From NCBI RefSeq assembly GCF_002119665.1, contig NZ_CP021111.1, positions 248,001-312,000 on the forward strand: a DNA stretch of 64,000 nucleotides, given 5' to 3'. Under the pieces are notes generated by a model. It was not told the origin of the DNA, made no database searches, and saw only the letters and a list, made by a program, of their open reading frames with translations. Made by a program: the position numbers and the translations under genes. This stretch comes from Bordetella genomosp. 13 (GTDB lineage Bacteria > Pseudomonadota > Gammaproteobacteria > Burkholderiales > Burkholderiaceae_B). Shown here piece by piece: positions 18,829 through 29,008 of the stretch (position 1 is its first letter; each line of letters opens with the position of its first letter).

Positions 18829-21800
18829 CTAGAACCGATAGGCCATCTTCAGCGATCCCGAATGACTGCTGCCTCGGGACGCCAACTCGCCGTCGTACTG
18901 CAGCCTGAAGTCCAGCCTATTGGCGTGCGTCACCTGGAAGCCCGCGCCGATGCGTCCGACCACATTGTCGGTGGGCATCGTGGTGGTGAAGCTTCCCGCG
19001 CTGTCCGGGGCGCCCGCGAGTCTGGACCTGGTTTTCCAGCCATCCTCCGAAAGCAGAGACACGCCTGCGTAGGCAAACGGCCGCAACACGGCGCCGCGCG
19101 GCAGCTCGCTGCGTCCGCCGACTTCCAAAGTGGGGGCAAGGCCGAACACCATCTGATCGCTGCTGGCGACCTTGAGATGCAGGGCGTCACCCGACTCCTC
19201 ATAGCTCGACATCCTCGAGTAAGCCGCGTCCAGATCCACATAGGGCTTCACGTAGACGTTGCCGTCGGTGAAGGTCCTGGCCACGCGTATACGCGCGCCG
19301 AAGCTGTACACATCGGGCTTGCTCGTGGCTCGCGACTTGAAATTGGGAATCGCCAGATTGCGATTCAGGTCGTACGACCCATAGCCGCCGCCCAGCGCGC
19401 CCGAAATCGTCCAGGGTCCGGCTTCGCGCTTGAGCACCAGACCGGCATACCCCGTGTCGCCAGAACCGGTGACGCGACGATCGTCGCCACGAAGATGCGA
19501 GTTCTGGTAGGCGAATGAGCCGCCCAGATACCAGTCCGGCGCAATCCGCCGCTGGCCGCCCAGCTGGTACGTGACGCTGTCCAGCGAGAATCCCGACGCC
19601 CCGTTGCCGCCGTCTTGATTCGAATTGCGCGCTGTGATCTGCCCCCAGACGCAATCTTGCTCCTTGGTCATCGGGCCGTCGCCCACGAACGTCGGGCAGG
19701 ACATCATCGCGCCGGTGAAGCGCGCCATGCCCAGCTGCATTTGCGCGGCGGGCGCCAGCGCGACGCCGGGCGACAGGTCCGACAGGCGATCCTGGTACGA
19801 GCGAGCCCCTTGCCGCGAGGCCGCGTCCAGCACCGCGTACAGCTTGGCAAGCTCGGCGGACCCGCCTTGATCCCAGTCGCGTTGCAGGTGGCTCGCCAGG
19901 TTCGTCGCGTTGCGCTTCAACTGCATCGAATCCGCGTTGAAGTCGGCGCCGACGGAGCGCACATAGGTCGTGCCGCCATCCTGGCGCGTCTCGTAGTCGA
20001 CCACGGGGGAGTCCGATGCGACCAGGGCGCCGGTCTGGACGCCGTTGACGTTCATTACGGCCAGCTCCCGATTCGGCAACAGCGCGAGCGGCGCCACGAG
20101 CAACTTTCCATCCAGGGCGGCAGGTCCGTCGATGGTGAGGAAATCGGATGCCATCTTGTCGAAGTCCGCCCCCACCTTGAGGGTGCCTTGCGCGGATTGC
20201 GTGTAAGTCGTGTCGAAGGTCGTCGCGATGAAACGGGTACGGTCATAACCCCAGTGAGTGCCTTCGCGTCCGCCCAGCGCAACCAGGCCGTTGTTCTGCA
20301 GCGATGCCCCTACGTATTCCCGGCCGGACGAAAAGGTGCCGGTATTCGTCATCCCGCCGCCGTTCTGGTAGACGTTGCCCATCAACAGGCCGGCGTTGTC
20401 GATATTGAGCAGGCCGGTGGTGGCCCAGACCGCGGTGTCGCCGGTCACCGAGCCGGTGCTGGCGATGGTCATCATGCTATCGGCCGCGCTGTCCGTCCAT
20501 ATGGCGGTTCCTGCCTCGGTGGCGGATCCGCCGGTGACGCTGCCGTCGATGGCGAGGGTCACACCGTTTCCGTTCGCGCTCTGCGCGAAGATGCCGATGC
20601 CATTGACCGCCGTTGACGAGACGATCGCATTGGCGCCGACAGTGACATCGACAGTGGCGTAGCTGAGGAATTCCGAAACGCCTGATCCCGCATAGACGGT
20701 ATTCCCATCCGCCGCCAGCTTCAGGCCGCCGGCGCCGCTGACGCTTTGCGCCAGGATGCCGATCGCGCCGGCGCCCGAAACGGCGATGATGCCGTTGTTG
20801 GTCACCGAGACGTTGCCGCCTTGCCCGTTGCCCCGGGATATGGAACCGGCCTGGCTCGCATCGACGGTGAGGGTGGGCGAGGTGCCTGGCAGGCCGACCA
20901 GGCCGCCGCCTCCGCCCACCGATTGGGCGACCAGGCCATGCGATCCGGTTCCGGTTGTCTTGATCCAGCTTTGTGCGCCAAGACTCGCGGTCACCGTGCC
21001 GCCGTCAGCCTGCGCGCCGGGCTCCGGTGTACTGCCGAAAATGCTGGTGTCGATCCCGGCGGTCGCCTGTTGATTTTGCGAGTTGATCACGATCCCGCCG
21101 CCGCCGCCCACGCTTTGCGCGAGCACCCCGAAGGCGTTATTGCCCTGCGTCGTGATGCGCAGGGCGCCGTTGTCTTGCAGCGTCACGGCGCCGCCGTTGC
21201 CTTGGCTCGTATTCCGGGCTTGGCCGGTCGACAGCTTGATGGCCGGTATGGGATCGTCGGCAACGGCGACCCGCACGCTGGTTCCCGCACCCGCGAAGCC
21301 GCCGCCACCGCCCACCGATTGCAGCACCGTGCCGAACGCCGCTTCGCCCCGCGTGCCGATGGTCGTGATATTGGCCGGGGAGCCTGCAGCGGTGGAGAGG
21401 AGGACCGAGCCGCCATTGCCGGCGCCCCCGCCCGATCCACCGTAGCCGACGCCGACGGCGAGGGTGCCGAAAAAGCCGTCTGAGCCATCCGCGGCATGGC
21501 CGCCACCACCGCCCACGCTCTGCGCGTAGATGCCGGCCGCGCCATATCCGCTGGTGGCAATCGATCCGCCATTGAGCGCCGTCGTCACGCTGCCGCCGGT
21601 CGAGCCCTCGCCACCATCGCCGCCTACGCTGTAGTTGGCATTCAGGTCGACTTTTGTCGGATCGGCCCAGCCCGAGCCGGTGGCGAAGGCTCCGCCTCCT
21701 TTACCGCCGCCGCCGCCGATGCTTTGGGCAAATATTCCCGTGGACCAATCGCCCGCGGTGGTGATCGTGCCCGTGGGATCCAGGTTCACCGTCACCGAGC

Positions 21801-24800
21801 CACCGGTATTGCCGGGGCCGCCCGCCCCCCCGACCGATACGTCAAGATTGAGGTTGAGCTGATAGTTGGGCGGCGTCTCACCCAGGAGTTTTTGGTAAAC
21901 ATCCTGGAGCACGTCATTGGCGTCGACCCGCCCATCGAGGATGGACACGATGGGATTGTCCGCAGAGCCATCCGACCCGGCCGATCCACCCTGCCCGCCG
22001 CCACCGCCGATGGATTGTGCCTGCACGCCCGCGGCGTCGCCGCCGTAAGTGGCGATGGCGCCGCCGACCGTCACGCCAACGGCGCCTCCCGCGCCGCCGG
22101 CTCCGCCCGTCTTGCCCACTTTGATGTCGATCGAGGGCGACACGTGCTTCGCTATGCCAACGAAGTTATACGAGCCGCCTTGTGACGCACCTCCGCCGCC
22201 GCCGATACTCTGCGCCAGCACGCCCATGGCGCCGGATCCCGCGGTCTGGATCTGTCCCGTGGGCAAGACCTTCACCTGAACCAGGCCCCCATCACCGCCT
22301 GCGGCGCCCGTAGCGCCCAAGCCGATGCCCACCGTCAGGATGGAGCCGGTGCCGAAATCCTGTGTGTTTGCACTGCCGAAGCCGGCGTTGCCGCCCCCGC
22401 CACCGATCGATTGCGCGGTTATCCCGTTGGCATAATCGCCGTAGGTCGCGATAGTGCTGTTCGGGGTGCCGGCCGCATCAGCCATGAACGTGGCTTGCCC
22501 GCCGGATACATTGATCAATCCCCCAAGGGCGCTCCAGACGGAATTGCCGTTGCCGCCGGCGCCGCCGTCCGCGCCCACGGCCACGGCCACATTGAGGGAT
22601 AAGGAACTCGCTCCTTCGGGCACCGTACCGCCGTAATCCAGCGCAGCGGCCAGCGACGACGAGTCGCCGCCCGCGCCGCCGCCGCCGCCGATGCTCTGGA
22701 TCAACACACCATGCGCGCCCTGGCCCCGGGTTTCGATCTGTGCGCCATCCGCGGCGGCAAAGGTCACGTAGTTGCCATCACCGGCGATACCGCCAGTGCC
22801 GCCGACCGCGACCGAAACAGGAATCGAAACCTGTGTGCCGGCTTCATTCACCGGGATCCCGATTGCCGCCGCCTTCGCCGTGGCATTACCGCCTAACCCC
22901 CCGCCGCCGCCTATGCTTTGGATGAGGGCGCCGAACGAATCGATGGGCTGCGCGTTCGCCGCCAGGCACGGGTCGGCGCAGGTGCCGTTGACCAGCCGCG
23001 AGGTCTGGCCAGTCCTGATGCTGCCGCCCAACATTTGAGAGCTGACGATGCCGCCGTGGCCCCCGCTGCCGCCTTGTCCGCCCACCGCGACGGCGACCGT
23101 TTCCAGCGGGCCGACACTGTAAGCGAACGCCTGCCCGCCCGTGCCGCCGCCACCGCCGATGGACTGGCCGACCAGGCCTGCCGCCTTCGTTCCCTGCGTG
23201 ACGATATTGGAATTGTCCAGGTTCAGCACGACGGACCCGCCCGTGCCACCGTCGCCGCCCGTTGCGCCAATGGCGACCGAATGGAAAATGCCAAGGCTGC
23301 TGGCATTGCCGCCATTGCCGCCGCCACCGCCGATGGATTGGCCGACGAAGCCGTGCGCGTTGTCGCCGCCGGTAGTAAGGGCCATGTTGGTGGGCGTACC
23401 GATCACTTCGCCGCCTGAGCCGCCTTTGCCGCCGGTGCCGCCGACGCTGATCAACCCTTGCGTAGCGCCGCCCGCGCCGCCGCCGCCACCGATCGATTGC
23501 GCCAGGACGCCTATCGCGGACAGCCCCGTGGTGGTGATGGCCCCGGATGCATTGATGTTCACGTTGTTGGCATTGGACTGGAACGGATTGGTGTCGGCAT
23601 CGCCACCCAGCGAAACGCCCAGGCCGCCGGCGCTTCCCGCCGCGCCGCCGCTGCCGCCTATGGACTGTGCCAGGATGCCCATCGCCATGGTGCCGCTGGT
23701 GCGAATGGCGCCGGTGTTCGTCACGGTAATGACGCCGGATGAACCGGCGGCGCCGCCCGTGCCGCCTTTGCTGTAGAAAATGCCGTAATCGACCGCCCCG
23801 GCGCCGCCCGCGCCCGCCAGGGACTGCGCCATGATGCCCACCGAGTCCGTGCCGGCGGTCGTTATCGTGCCGGCGTTGGCCACCGTTATCGAGCCTGCCG
23901 AGCCACCGTTGCCGCCACTGCCGTCGACGCCGCTCAACTGGCCGTTGCCATTGCCGCCGTTGGCGCCGGCGCCGCTGGCGGTTTGTGCCAGGATGCCGAC
24001 GGAGCCTTGCCCCTGCGTCGATATGGACGTGTTCGAGTCCGTCGATATCGTCACCGCGCCCGTCGAGCCGCCATTGCCGCCGTTGCCCCCCTTGACGTCC
24101 GTCCCTGTAGCGGACGCGGCTGTGCCGCCATCATTGCCCAGGTTCTGCGCAAGGATGCCGAAGGCGTTTGCGCCCCGCGTGGAGATCGATGTTCCGGCGA
24201 GGGTCACGTTCATCGTTCCGGTGGAGCCGCCGGCGCCGCCATCGCCTCCCGAACCGCCGCCGATCGTTCCGGTGAGCGTGCCGCCGTCGGCCCCCAGTCC
24301 GCCTTGCAACACCGCATAGATGCCATGGGAGTCGTTCGCCGTGGTGGTGATGGCAATGGGCAGGGCCTTGCTGCCCGTCAACTTGACCGTCAAGCTGCCG
24401 GCATCGCCACCGCTGCCGCCATTGCCCGCGTTGCTGCTGCCCAACCCCAACGCATCGCCGCCGTAGTAACCGCCCGCGCCGCCCGCACCGCCGACTTGCG
24501 AGGTCTGGATGCCCGAAGCATGGTCGCCTGTGGTGGACAAGGTGATGGGGACATTGTCCGTGGTGACCCATACGCCCGCGTCGCCGGCCTGACCTCCAAG
24601 GCCGCCATTACGATCGTGATAACTGCCGCTGTTGAACGTGCCGCCGCCGGCGCCGCCGCGCGCTGAAACCAGCAACGCCGGCAACTGGCTTCCCGCCGTT
24701 GAAACGCTCGCGTCCGTCACGTTGATCTGCAAGGGAACCTGCGAGCCGTTGATGCTGCCCGCGTTGCCGCCATTGCCGCCCAAGGTGTCGTCTTCGTCGG

Positions 24801-25887
24801 CCAGGCCATTGCCGCCATTGCCTGCCAGGATGATGGCTGCGACGCCTGCCCCGGGAGCTGGCGGCGTGCCGCCCTGGGTGACGGTGATGTTGCCGCCGCT
24901 CAGCAAAGTGACCCTGGCGGTGAGGTCCCTCGCGGCGCCGATACCGGCCGCACCGCCATTACCTAGGCCCTTTTCAGTCGAATCGCCGCCTTTGCCCGAC
25001 GTGGACTGGGCCAGGACGCCATACAGCGCGGACGAGGCGGTCGAGCCGTCGGCCCAGGTCCAATCCAATGCGACATTGCCGGAATTCGTGACTGACACAT
25101 TGCCGCCGCCGCCGCCCATGTTGTTGCCGCCGTCGTATTGATCGGCGCCATTGCCGCCGCTGCTGGACGCCAGGATGCCTGCGTAGCGTCCCGTTCCAGC
25201 GAGGTTGACCTTGATGTTTCCCGTATTGACGATGGATGCCCCCGCCGACTGGCCGCCGGCCCCGCCAGGGTTATGGTCGTCCGTGGTGCCACCACCGGCG
25301 CCGCCCTGGCTTAGCGCGGCCACGGCCGCGCCGCCCGCAACCGTGACGTTGGCCAGATTGATGCTGACGTCGCCATGATTGGTCACCGACAGGATCTCGG
25401 TCTGCGATCGGCCAGCCACGCCGCCGTTGCCGCCATAGTCGCCGTTGCTGCTGCTGGCGGCATTGCCGCCCTGCATCTGGGCGAAAAGCCCGTACAGGCT
25501 GCCGCCGCTGACGATCGAACCGCCCGCGGACTGCAGCGTCAGGTTGCCCGTGTTGAGCACGGTCAGGCCTTGCGTATCGATACCGGTCAGCGTGCCGTCC
25601 GGATTGCCGCTGCCGCCTATCGACAAGACCTCCAGCGCGGCCTTCGTTGAAGACCCGACCGTCACCGTGATGTCCGCGCTGGAACTTGCGTTCATGGGCG
25701 GCACGGGATTGTAGGATCCGGCTTGGAATATGACCGTTTCCTGGGATGTGCCTGACGTGCTGCAGGACAACCCGCCACTGCTGCCGCCGCAGTTGTATGT
25801 CTGGCCAGACGCCGCGGCTCCCAGAAAGGCGCCGGCAATCGCGGCTGAGAGAGTGGTCACGCGAAGGTAAGCCCGGCGGTTGGTCAT
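18829..25887 (-). CDS. Giant glycine-rich autotransporter
   Basis: A 2352-residue type Va autotransporter. Signal peptide about residues 1-29 (RRAYLRVTTLSAAIAGAFLGAAASG). The passenger, to about residue 2060, is very rich in Gly, Ala, Ser, Thr and Asn and shows beta-helix-like repeats centred on AQSIGGGGG. The C-terminal ~280 residues are the translocator barrel (GQITARNSNQDGG onward), ending KMAYRF with a terminal phenylalanine. Cysteines are almost absent apart from a pair near the N-terminus and one just before the barrel, as expected for a secreted passenger. No RGD or protease motif was noticed. It probably serves adhesion or biofilm; it is divergent from a two-component system. Confidence 0.93.
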   Translation of the reverse strand: MTNRRAYLRVTTLSAAIAGAFLGAAASGQTYNCGGSSGGLSCSTSGTSQETVIFQAGSYNPVPPMNASSSADITVTVGSSTKAALEVLSIGGSGNPDGTLTGIDTQGLTVLNTGNLTLQSAGGSIVSGGSLYGLFAQMQGGNAASSSNGDYGGNGGVAGRSQTEILSVTNHGDVSINLANVTVAGGAAVAALSQGGAGGGTTDDHNPGGAGGQSAGASIVNTGNIKVNLAGTGRYAGILASSSGGNGADQYDGGNNMGGGGGNVSVTNSGNVALDWTWADGSTASSALYGVLAQSTSGKGGDSTEKGLGNGGAAGIGAARDLTARVTLLSGGNITVTQGGTPPAPGAGVAAIILAGNGGNGLADEDDTLGGNGGNAGSINGSQVPLQINVTDASVSTAGSQLPALLVSARGGAGGGTFNSGSYHDRNGGLGGQAGDAGVWVTTDNVPITLSTTGDHASGIQTSQVGGAGGAGGYYGGDALGLGSSNAGNGGSGGDAGSLTVKLTGSKALPIAITTTANDSHGIYAVLQGGLGADGGTLTGTIGGGSGGDGGAGGSTGTMNVTLAGTSISTRGANAFGILAQNLGNDGGTAASATGTDVKGGNGGNGGSTGAVTISTDSNTSISTQGQGSVGILAQTASGAGANGGNGNGQLSGVDGSGGNGGSAGSITVANAGTITTAGTDSVGIMAQSLAGAGGAGAVDYGIFYSKGGTGGAAGSSGVITVTNTGAIRTSGTMAMGILAQSIGGSGGAAGSAGGLGVSLGGDADTNPFQSNANNVNINASGAITTTGLSAIGVLAQSIGGGGGAGGATQGLISVGGTGGKGGSGGEVIGTPTNMALTTGGDNAHGFVGQSIGGGGGNGGNASSLGIFHSVAIGATGGDGGTGGSVVLNLDNSNIVTQGTKAAGLVGQSIGGGGGTGGQAFAYSVGPLETVAVAVGGQGGSGGHGGIVSSQMLGGSIRTGQTSRLVNGTCADPCLAANAQPIDSFGALIQSIGGGGGLGGNATAKAAAIGIPVNEAGTQVSIPVSVAVGGTGGIAGDGNYVTFAAADGAQIETRGQGAHGVLIQSIGGGGGAGGDSSSLAAALDYGGTVPEGASSLSLNVAVAVGADGGAGGNGNSVWSALGGLINVSGGQATFMADAAGTPNSTIATYGDYANGITAQSIGGGGGNAGFGSANTQDFGTGSILTVGIGLGATGAAGGDGGLVQVKVLPTGQIQTAGSGAMGVLAQSIGGGGGASQGGSYNFVGIAKHVSPSIDIKVGKTGGAGGAGGAVGVTVGGAIATYGGDAAGVQAQSIGGGGGQGGSAGSDGSADNPIVSILDGRVDANDVLQDVYQKLLGETPPNYQLNLNLDVSVGGAGGPGNTGGSVTVNLDPTGTITTAGDWSTGIFAQSIGGGGGKGGGAFATGSGWADPTKVDLNANYSVGGDGGEGSTGGSVTTALNGGSIATSGYGAAGIYAQSVGGGGGHAADGSDGFFGTLAVGVGYGGSGGGAGNGGSVLLSTAAGSPANITTIGTRGEAAFGTVLQSVGGGGGFAGAGTSVRVAVADDPIPAIKLSTGQARNTSQGNGGAVTLQDNGALRITTQGNNAFGVLAQSVGGGGGIVINSQNQQATAGIDTSIFGSTPEPGAQADGGTVTASLGAQSWIKTTGTGSHGLVAQSVGGGGGLVGLPGTSPTLTVDASQAGSISRGNGQGGNVSVTNNGIIAVSGAGAIGILAQSVSGAGGLKLAADGNTVYAGSGVSEFLSYATVDVTVGANAIVSSTAVNGIGIFAQSANGNGVTLAIDGSVTGGSATEAGTAIWTDSAADSMMTIASTGSVTGDTAVWATTGLLNIDNAGLLMGNVYQNGGGMTNTGTFSSGREYVGASLQNNGLVALGGREGTHWGYDRTRFIATTFDTTYTQSAQGTLKVGADFDKMASDFLTIDGPAALDGKLLVAPLALLPNRELAVMNVNGVQTGALVASDSPVVDYETRQDGGTTYVRSVGADFNADSMQLKRNATNLASHLQRDWDQGGSAELAKLYAVLDAASRQGARSYQDRLSDLSPGVALAPAAQMQLGMARFTGAMMSCPTFVGDGPMTKEQDCVWGQITARNSNQDGGNGASGFSLDSVTYQLGGQRRIAPDWYLGGSFAYQNSHLRGDDRRVTGSGDTGYAGLVLKREAGPWTISGALGGGYGSYDLNRNLAIPNFKSRATSKPDVYSFGARIRVARTFTDGNVYVKPYVDLDAAYSRMSSYEESGDALHLKVASSDQMVFGLAPTLEVGGRSELPRGAVLRPFAYAGVSLLSEDGWKTRSRLAGAPDSAGSFTTTMPTDNVVGRIGAGFQVTHANRLDFRLQYDGELASRGSSHSGSLKMAYRF
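20900..23510 (-). repeat. Gly-rich passenger repeats in the autotransporter
   Basis: Thirteen copies of Q-S-[I/V]-G-G-G-G-G, each ending a ~50-90-residue unit of the form G-[I/V]-x-A-Q-S-I-G-G-G-G-G-x-G-G, plus degenerate versions on both sides (QSIGGSGG, QSLAGAGG, QSVSGAGG). At DNA level the units vary, so they are old protein repeats rather than recent DNA duplications. The spacing suits turns of a beta-helix. Confidence 0.85.
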
Positions 25888-26090
25888 GCAGTCTTCCGGT
25901 TATCAAGAGAGCGTTGAGGTAGGCTGACGCAGCATAAAAAACTTGTGCAACACTGTATGTCCCCAGAACTGAGGACATGACGGAGCGGGCCGATGAAGGC
26001 AGACTCCCCGCTCATGCCCGCAGCGGGCCTCATTCCAGAGAGCCGGTGCGCCATGTTGGATATGGACCGAAGCCGTCCGACGATCATTCG

Positions 26091-26879
26091 ATGCGAAAAA
26101 AAGACACTCAACAAAGGTCTGAACCGGCGGCGCGAACTCCCGACACGAACGAAGCGTCGCCGCTTGCGAGCAGCGCACCGGCAGCCGAAGGCAAGCCTAT
26201 ACGTGTAGCGACGGTCGAAGACGATGCGGTTTGCCTGCAGGCGTTGGCGCACGCCGTGGAGACCGCGCAGGGATTGAGCATGGTGTGGATGGCAGCCAAC
26301 CGGCGCCAGGCGTTGTCCCTGCTGCCACGCCAGCCGCTCGACGTGCTTCTGGTGGACCTGGGCTTGCCGGATGGCTCCGGCCTGGATGTGATTGCCGCGG
26401 CGCGGCAAGCGTGGCCTGACTGCGCGGTGATGGTAAGCACGATTTTCGGGGATGAGACGCACGTTCTGCGCGCCATCGAAGCGGGCGCGATGGGCTATGT
26501 GCTGAAGGACTTGAGCGCGCAGGAACTGGTCGCGGAAATCCGCAGCCTGCATGCGGGAGGCAGCCCGATCAACCCGATGGTGGCCAGGAAGCTGCTGTTG
26601 CGACACAGCGCGCAGGCGTCGCCCGTCGAAACCGTCGAGGCCGTCGAGGCCGTCGCCGTCCCGGCTTGCGCGCCCGTTGTATCGCCGTCGGCGCGCGAAG
26701 CCGAGACGCTGCGCCTGGTCTCGCGCGGCTATACGGTGGACGAAGTCGCCAGCGCTTTGGGCGTCTCGCCGCACACCGTGCAGACCTTTGTCCGGCGTAT
26801 CTATACCAAGCTGCAAGTGAAATCGCGGGCCGAAGCGGTGCGCGAGGGCGCGCGACACGGGTGGCTGAGTGAGGATTGA
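26091..26879 (+). CDS. NarL/LuxR-type response regulator
   Basis: A 262-residue response regulator. The receiver domain runs from IRVATVEDDAVC (acidic pocket), through DVLLVDLGLPDGSG (phospho-accepting Asp), to VSTIFGDE and YVLKDLSAQE (switch residues and Lys). A linker with VETVEAVEAVAVP joins it to a LuxR-type HTH: SAREAETLRLVSRGY and LGVSPHTVQTFVRRIYTKLQ. A start at 25977 would add 38 low-complexity residues; 26091 fits the family better, though the ribosome site is weak. It overlaps the histidine kinase gene by 11 nt and is divergent from the autotransporter, its likeliest target. Confidence 0.9.
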   Translation: MRKKDTQQRSEPAARTPDTNEASPLASSAPAAEGKPIRVATVEDDAVCLQALAHAVETAQGLSMVWMAANRRQALSLLPRQPLDVLLVDLGLPDGSGLDVIAAARQAWPDCAVMVSTIFGDETHVLRAIEAGAMGYVLKDLSAQELVAEIRSLHAGGSPINPMVARKLLLRHSAQASPVETVEAVEAVAVPACAPVVSPSAREAETLRLVSRGYTVDEVASALGVSPHTVQTFVRRIYTKLQVKSRAEAVREGARHGWLSED

Positions 26880-28917
26880 GCTGACTAGGGCGGCGTGGCC
26901 TGGGCTGGCCATTGGCAGTTGGGGCGCCGTGCTCAAGGCCATGCTTGGCTTTTTTCTGCTCGCTGTCTGCGGACTGGCGCGAGCCCAGTCGCCCGTGCTC
27001 CATATCACCGAAGCGCAGATGTGGTCGTCATCGAGCACCACCTGGATGCAGCCGGCTTCGATGGCTGAACTGGACGCCGGGGACAGCGCCATGAATGCTG
27101 CCGACGCCGATTGGCAGCCGATACGGCTGCCGCATGCCCGGCCGCGAGCGTCGTGGCCGCGGGCTGCGCAGGGATTGGCGCACCGTGCCGAGGTGCAGTG
27201 GTACCGCATGCACATTCCTGCCACGGCCTTCATGACGCCGCAGCTGCGGCTATACGCAGCACGCTGGCAGGCGACCGGCACGCTGGCGGTATACGTGAAC
27301 GGACAGCGCGCCTGGCAATCGCGTGGCGACCGCGCCTGGAACAATTTCAATCATCCTTTATGGGTCGATGTGGGCGGCTTGCTGCAGCCGGGCAAGGATG
27401 CGTGGGTGTATGTGCGCATGGCCAACCAGCCGAACACGGGCGGCGCGTTGTCGTCGATGTGGGTCGGACCGACGGCCGACTTGTTGCCGTCCTGGCGCTG
27501 GCGCACTTTTCTGCAGACGGCGCTGCCGACCTATTGGCGTGGCTCTTTCCTGCTGCTGGGATTCTTTGCCTTGGGCATCGCCGTCTGGCTGCGCACGAAC
27601 CGCCGTCGCGATGCCAGCCTGGCGCCGGCCGGCGGCGCGTGGCCGTTCGCGCTTTTCTTCTGCATGGCGGTCGCGCAGGCGCTGGCGGCATTCCTGTTCC
27701 TGGTGGACGACGCGGGCCTGGCCATGAGCTTCGCCTGGTTCTCCTGGATGACGTTGGTGGGCATGCTCACCGTACCCGTCTGCGGGTTTCATTTTCTTGG
27801 CATGGTGCAGCATCGTCCGCGCCCGCGCTTGGGCCGCGCTTTGGTGGTGTACTGGGCCATTGTCGTAGTCGCGACGCTGCCCTATTGGTGGACAGAGCGT
27901 CCTGGGATTCTGGCGGTGCAGCGCCTGGCAATTTTGCCGCCGGTGCTGGCGCAGATTTATGCAGCCATGGCCAACGCCTGGCATGAACGCAGCCGCGCCA
28001 ATATGCTGCTGGCCGCATGGGGGCCCGTGTCGTTGCTGATGGCGTGGCATGACCTGCGCATGCAGAGCTACAAGGCGGACGTGGAAGGCATTTACCTGAC
28101 GCCTTATGTGAATCTCGGCTTGCTCACCCTGTTCGTGTATGTCGCGTTCACGCGCTACACCCGTGCGCTGGCCGTGGCTGCGCGCGCCCGCGCCGTGCTG
28201 GCCGAGCAATTGGCCGCGCAGGAGCGCGAACTGGTCCAGGCGCATGAGCGGCTGCGCGTCGCCGAGCGCGAGCAGACACTATTGAACGAGCGTCAACGCC
28301 TGATGCGCGAGATGCATGATGGCGTGGGGTCTTCTCTGATGAGCGCGCTGCGCCAGGTGGAGCTGGGGCGCACGCCGCTCGATATCGCTCAGGTTCTGCG
28401 GGAATGCATCGACGATCTGAAGATCGCCATCGATTCCTTGGAAAGCACCGATGCCGACCTGTTGGCCTTGTTGGGGGCCTTGCGCTTTCGAATGGGACCT
28501 AGGCTGACAGGAGCCGGGATCGCGCTGCGTTGGCGGATGAGCGACCTGCCGCCGCTGCAGTGGCTCGACGCGCAAAGCGCCCTGCATGTGCTGCGTATCC
28601 TGCAGGAGGTGCTGACCAATATCGTCAAGCACAGCGATGCGACGGATATCACCGTGACCGCCGCCGAAGCTAAGGCGGCCACGAGTGGCGTGGTGACCGG
28701 TGTGTGGGTGTGCGTACAGGACAATGGCCGACCGTTCATGCCGCCGCCTCCGGAGGTGGCATTGCCAGGCCGCCGGGGCGTGGCCAATATACGTAATCGC
28801 GTGGCGGTACTGGGCGCGCGGTGCGCCTGGCAGCCGCTGTCTGGCGGTACCCTGTTCAAGTTGTGGCTGCCCTTGTCCCGGCACTGCGGTGAGGAGCAGC
28901 ACGATCTAAGCAACTGA
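26869..28917 (+). CDS. Seven-transmembrane sensor histidine kinase
   Basis: A 682-residue sensor. Signal-like segment MLGFFLLAVCGLARA, then a ~160-residue periplasmic domain with jelly-roll features (7TMR-DISMED2-like). About seven membrane helices follow between residues ~220 and 435 (for example SFLLLGFFALGIAVWL, FALFFCMAVAQALAAFLFLV, LVVYWAIVVVATLPYWW). A coiled coil leads to the HisKA_3 H-box REMHDGVGSSL with the phosphorylated His, and an HATPase with EVLTNIVKHSDA (N box). Start is GTG at 26869 overlapping the regulator gene; the ATG at 26941 is an alternative. The 7TMR-DISM layout suggests sensing of an extracytoplasmic, perhaps carbohydrate-like ligand; the ligand is inference. Confidence 0.88.
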   Translation: MRIELTRAAWPGLAIGSWGAVLKAMLGFFLLAVCGLARAQSPVLHITEAQMWSSSSTTWMQPASMAELDAGDSAMNAADADWQPIRLPHARPRASWPRAAQGLAHRAEVQWYRMHIPATAFMTPQLRLYAARWQATGTLAVYVNGQRAWQSRGDRAWNNFNHPLWVDVGGLLQPGKDAWVYVRMANQPNTGGALSSMWVGPTADLLPSWRWRTFLQTALPTYWRGSFLLLGFFALGIAVWLRTNRRRDASLAPAGGAWPFALFFCMAVAQALAAFLFLVDDAGLAMSFAWFSWMTLVGMLTVPVCGFHFLGMVQHRPRPRLGRALVVYWAIVVVATLPYWWTERPGILAVQRLAILPPVLAQIYAAMANAWHERSRANMLLAAWGPVSLLMAWHDLRMQSYKADVEGIYLTPYVNLGLLTLFVYVAFTRYTRALAVAARARAVLAEQLAAQERELVQAHERLRVAEREQTLLNERQRLMREMHDGVGSSLMSALRQVELGRTPLDIAQVLRECIDDLKIAIDSLESTDADLLALLGALRFRMGPRLTGAGIALRWRMSDLPPLQWLDAQSALHVLRILQEVLTNIVKHSDATDITVTAAEAKAATSGVVTGVWVCVQDNGRPFMPPPPEVALPGRRGVANIRNRVAVLGARCAWQPLSGGTLFKLWLPLSRHCGEEQHDLSN

Positions 28918-29008
28918 GGTGCCCAGGTTCAATTCTTTTGAGTTCTTGACCGGGGGCTGGATGGCTGCGACCGAGGCCGGCCATCCGGCCTTTCACGCAG
29001 GAGCCCGC

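Noticed and set aside
20900..23510. Periodic GC-rich repeats resembling a CRISPR or satellite array
   Set aside because: The repeats are in frame with the autotransporter, vary at DNA level, have irregular spacing and no spacer structure.
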